Below are positions 59,681 through 60,000 of a stretch of 60,000 nt of DNA, one piece after another (position 1 is the first letter of the stretch; every line of letters begins with the position of its first letter). The stretch lies in contig NC_088295.1 in the NCBI RefSeq assembly GCF_032854445.1, positions 17,783,385 through 17,843,384 on the forward strand, written 5' to 3'. The translations under genes were made by a program, and so were the position numbers. Origin of the DNA: Liolophura sinensis. Lineage: Eukaryota > Mollusca > Polyplacophora > Chitonida > Chitonidae. The notes below the pieces were generated by a model, which saw only the letters and a program-made list of their open reading frames with translations, made no database searches and was not told the origin of the DNA.

Positions 59681-60000
59681 CTGTGCGCAGAATGTAACAC
59701 ATACAGAAGATACCATCACAGAAGCAACTCAGAATGGATAGAGATAGAACTTGGCATTCACTGTTTTCATGACTATTCTTTACAATGCATAAAGCTGCAT
59801 TTTTGTTTTTTGTATTTACATTAACATATCTTTTGGTGTTAAATGATTTTCTGTTCTCACAAATCAAACTTTTCAATCATGGATATTTGTACATTTCTAA
59901 TATCATAATAAATACTAAGCATGTGAGTATAAATGTTCTAAAGCGCTGATTTTAAATTACACATAAATAAGTAGCTTTGTTTTCCAAAATTTCGGTCTTA

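Overview
This is eukaryotic nuclear DNA with many introns, AT-rich and crowded with repeats. It most likely comes from a mollusc or another lophotrochozoan. Three points support this: GT-AG introns throughout, tRNA-derived SINEs whose tails end in a 'GTAAAACACCAATCAAATAAATAAAT'-type sequence, and a peptide O-xylosyltransferase with a WSC domain, an invertebrate-type architecture. The species call is an inference. No bacterial, viral or organellar genes were seen.

Layout. (1) 11-2405, + strand: the last three coding exons of a GH29 alpha-L-fucosidase; the 5' part lies off the left edge. (2) 2406-11278: intergenic, with MITEs, a decayed Tc1/mariner element with long terminal inverted repeats, a ~46-bp minisatellite of about 1.2 kb, and one of two copies of an unnamed repeat carrying a SAP-like small ORF. 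(3) 11279-25294, - strand: a complete 12-exon peptide O-xylosyltransferase (911 aa; every intron phase agrees), convergent with the fucosidase. (4) About 25.4-46.2 kb: no gene I can defend; SINE fragments, (TA)n tracts, a hairpin, a diverged direct duplication and a few exon-like open stretches. (5) About 46.3-59.7 kb, - strand: 14 well-supported exons, plus one tentative last exon, of a HEAT-repeat protein resembling HEATR4; its 5' end lies off the right edge.

The three genes have no evident functional link. The fucosidase is a lysosomal or secreted glycan-degrading enzyme. The xylosyltransferase starts glycosaminoglycan chains in the Golgi. The HEAT protein is a scaffold of unknown role.

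The most striking signal is that five tandem arrays each sit on an exon-intron junction and repeat the splice site itself. One is at the acceptor of the last fucosidase exon. Four are in the HEAT gene: two donor arrays, one acceptor array, and a cluster in which a truncated exon is repeated nine times. Eight of those nine exon copies are exactly 88 nt, open, phase-compatible with the flanking exons and bounded by AG/GT, while all length changes fall in the short spacers. They look like a young cluster of candidate mutually exclusive exons.
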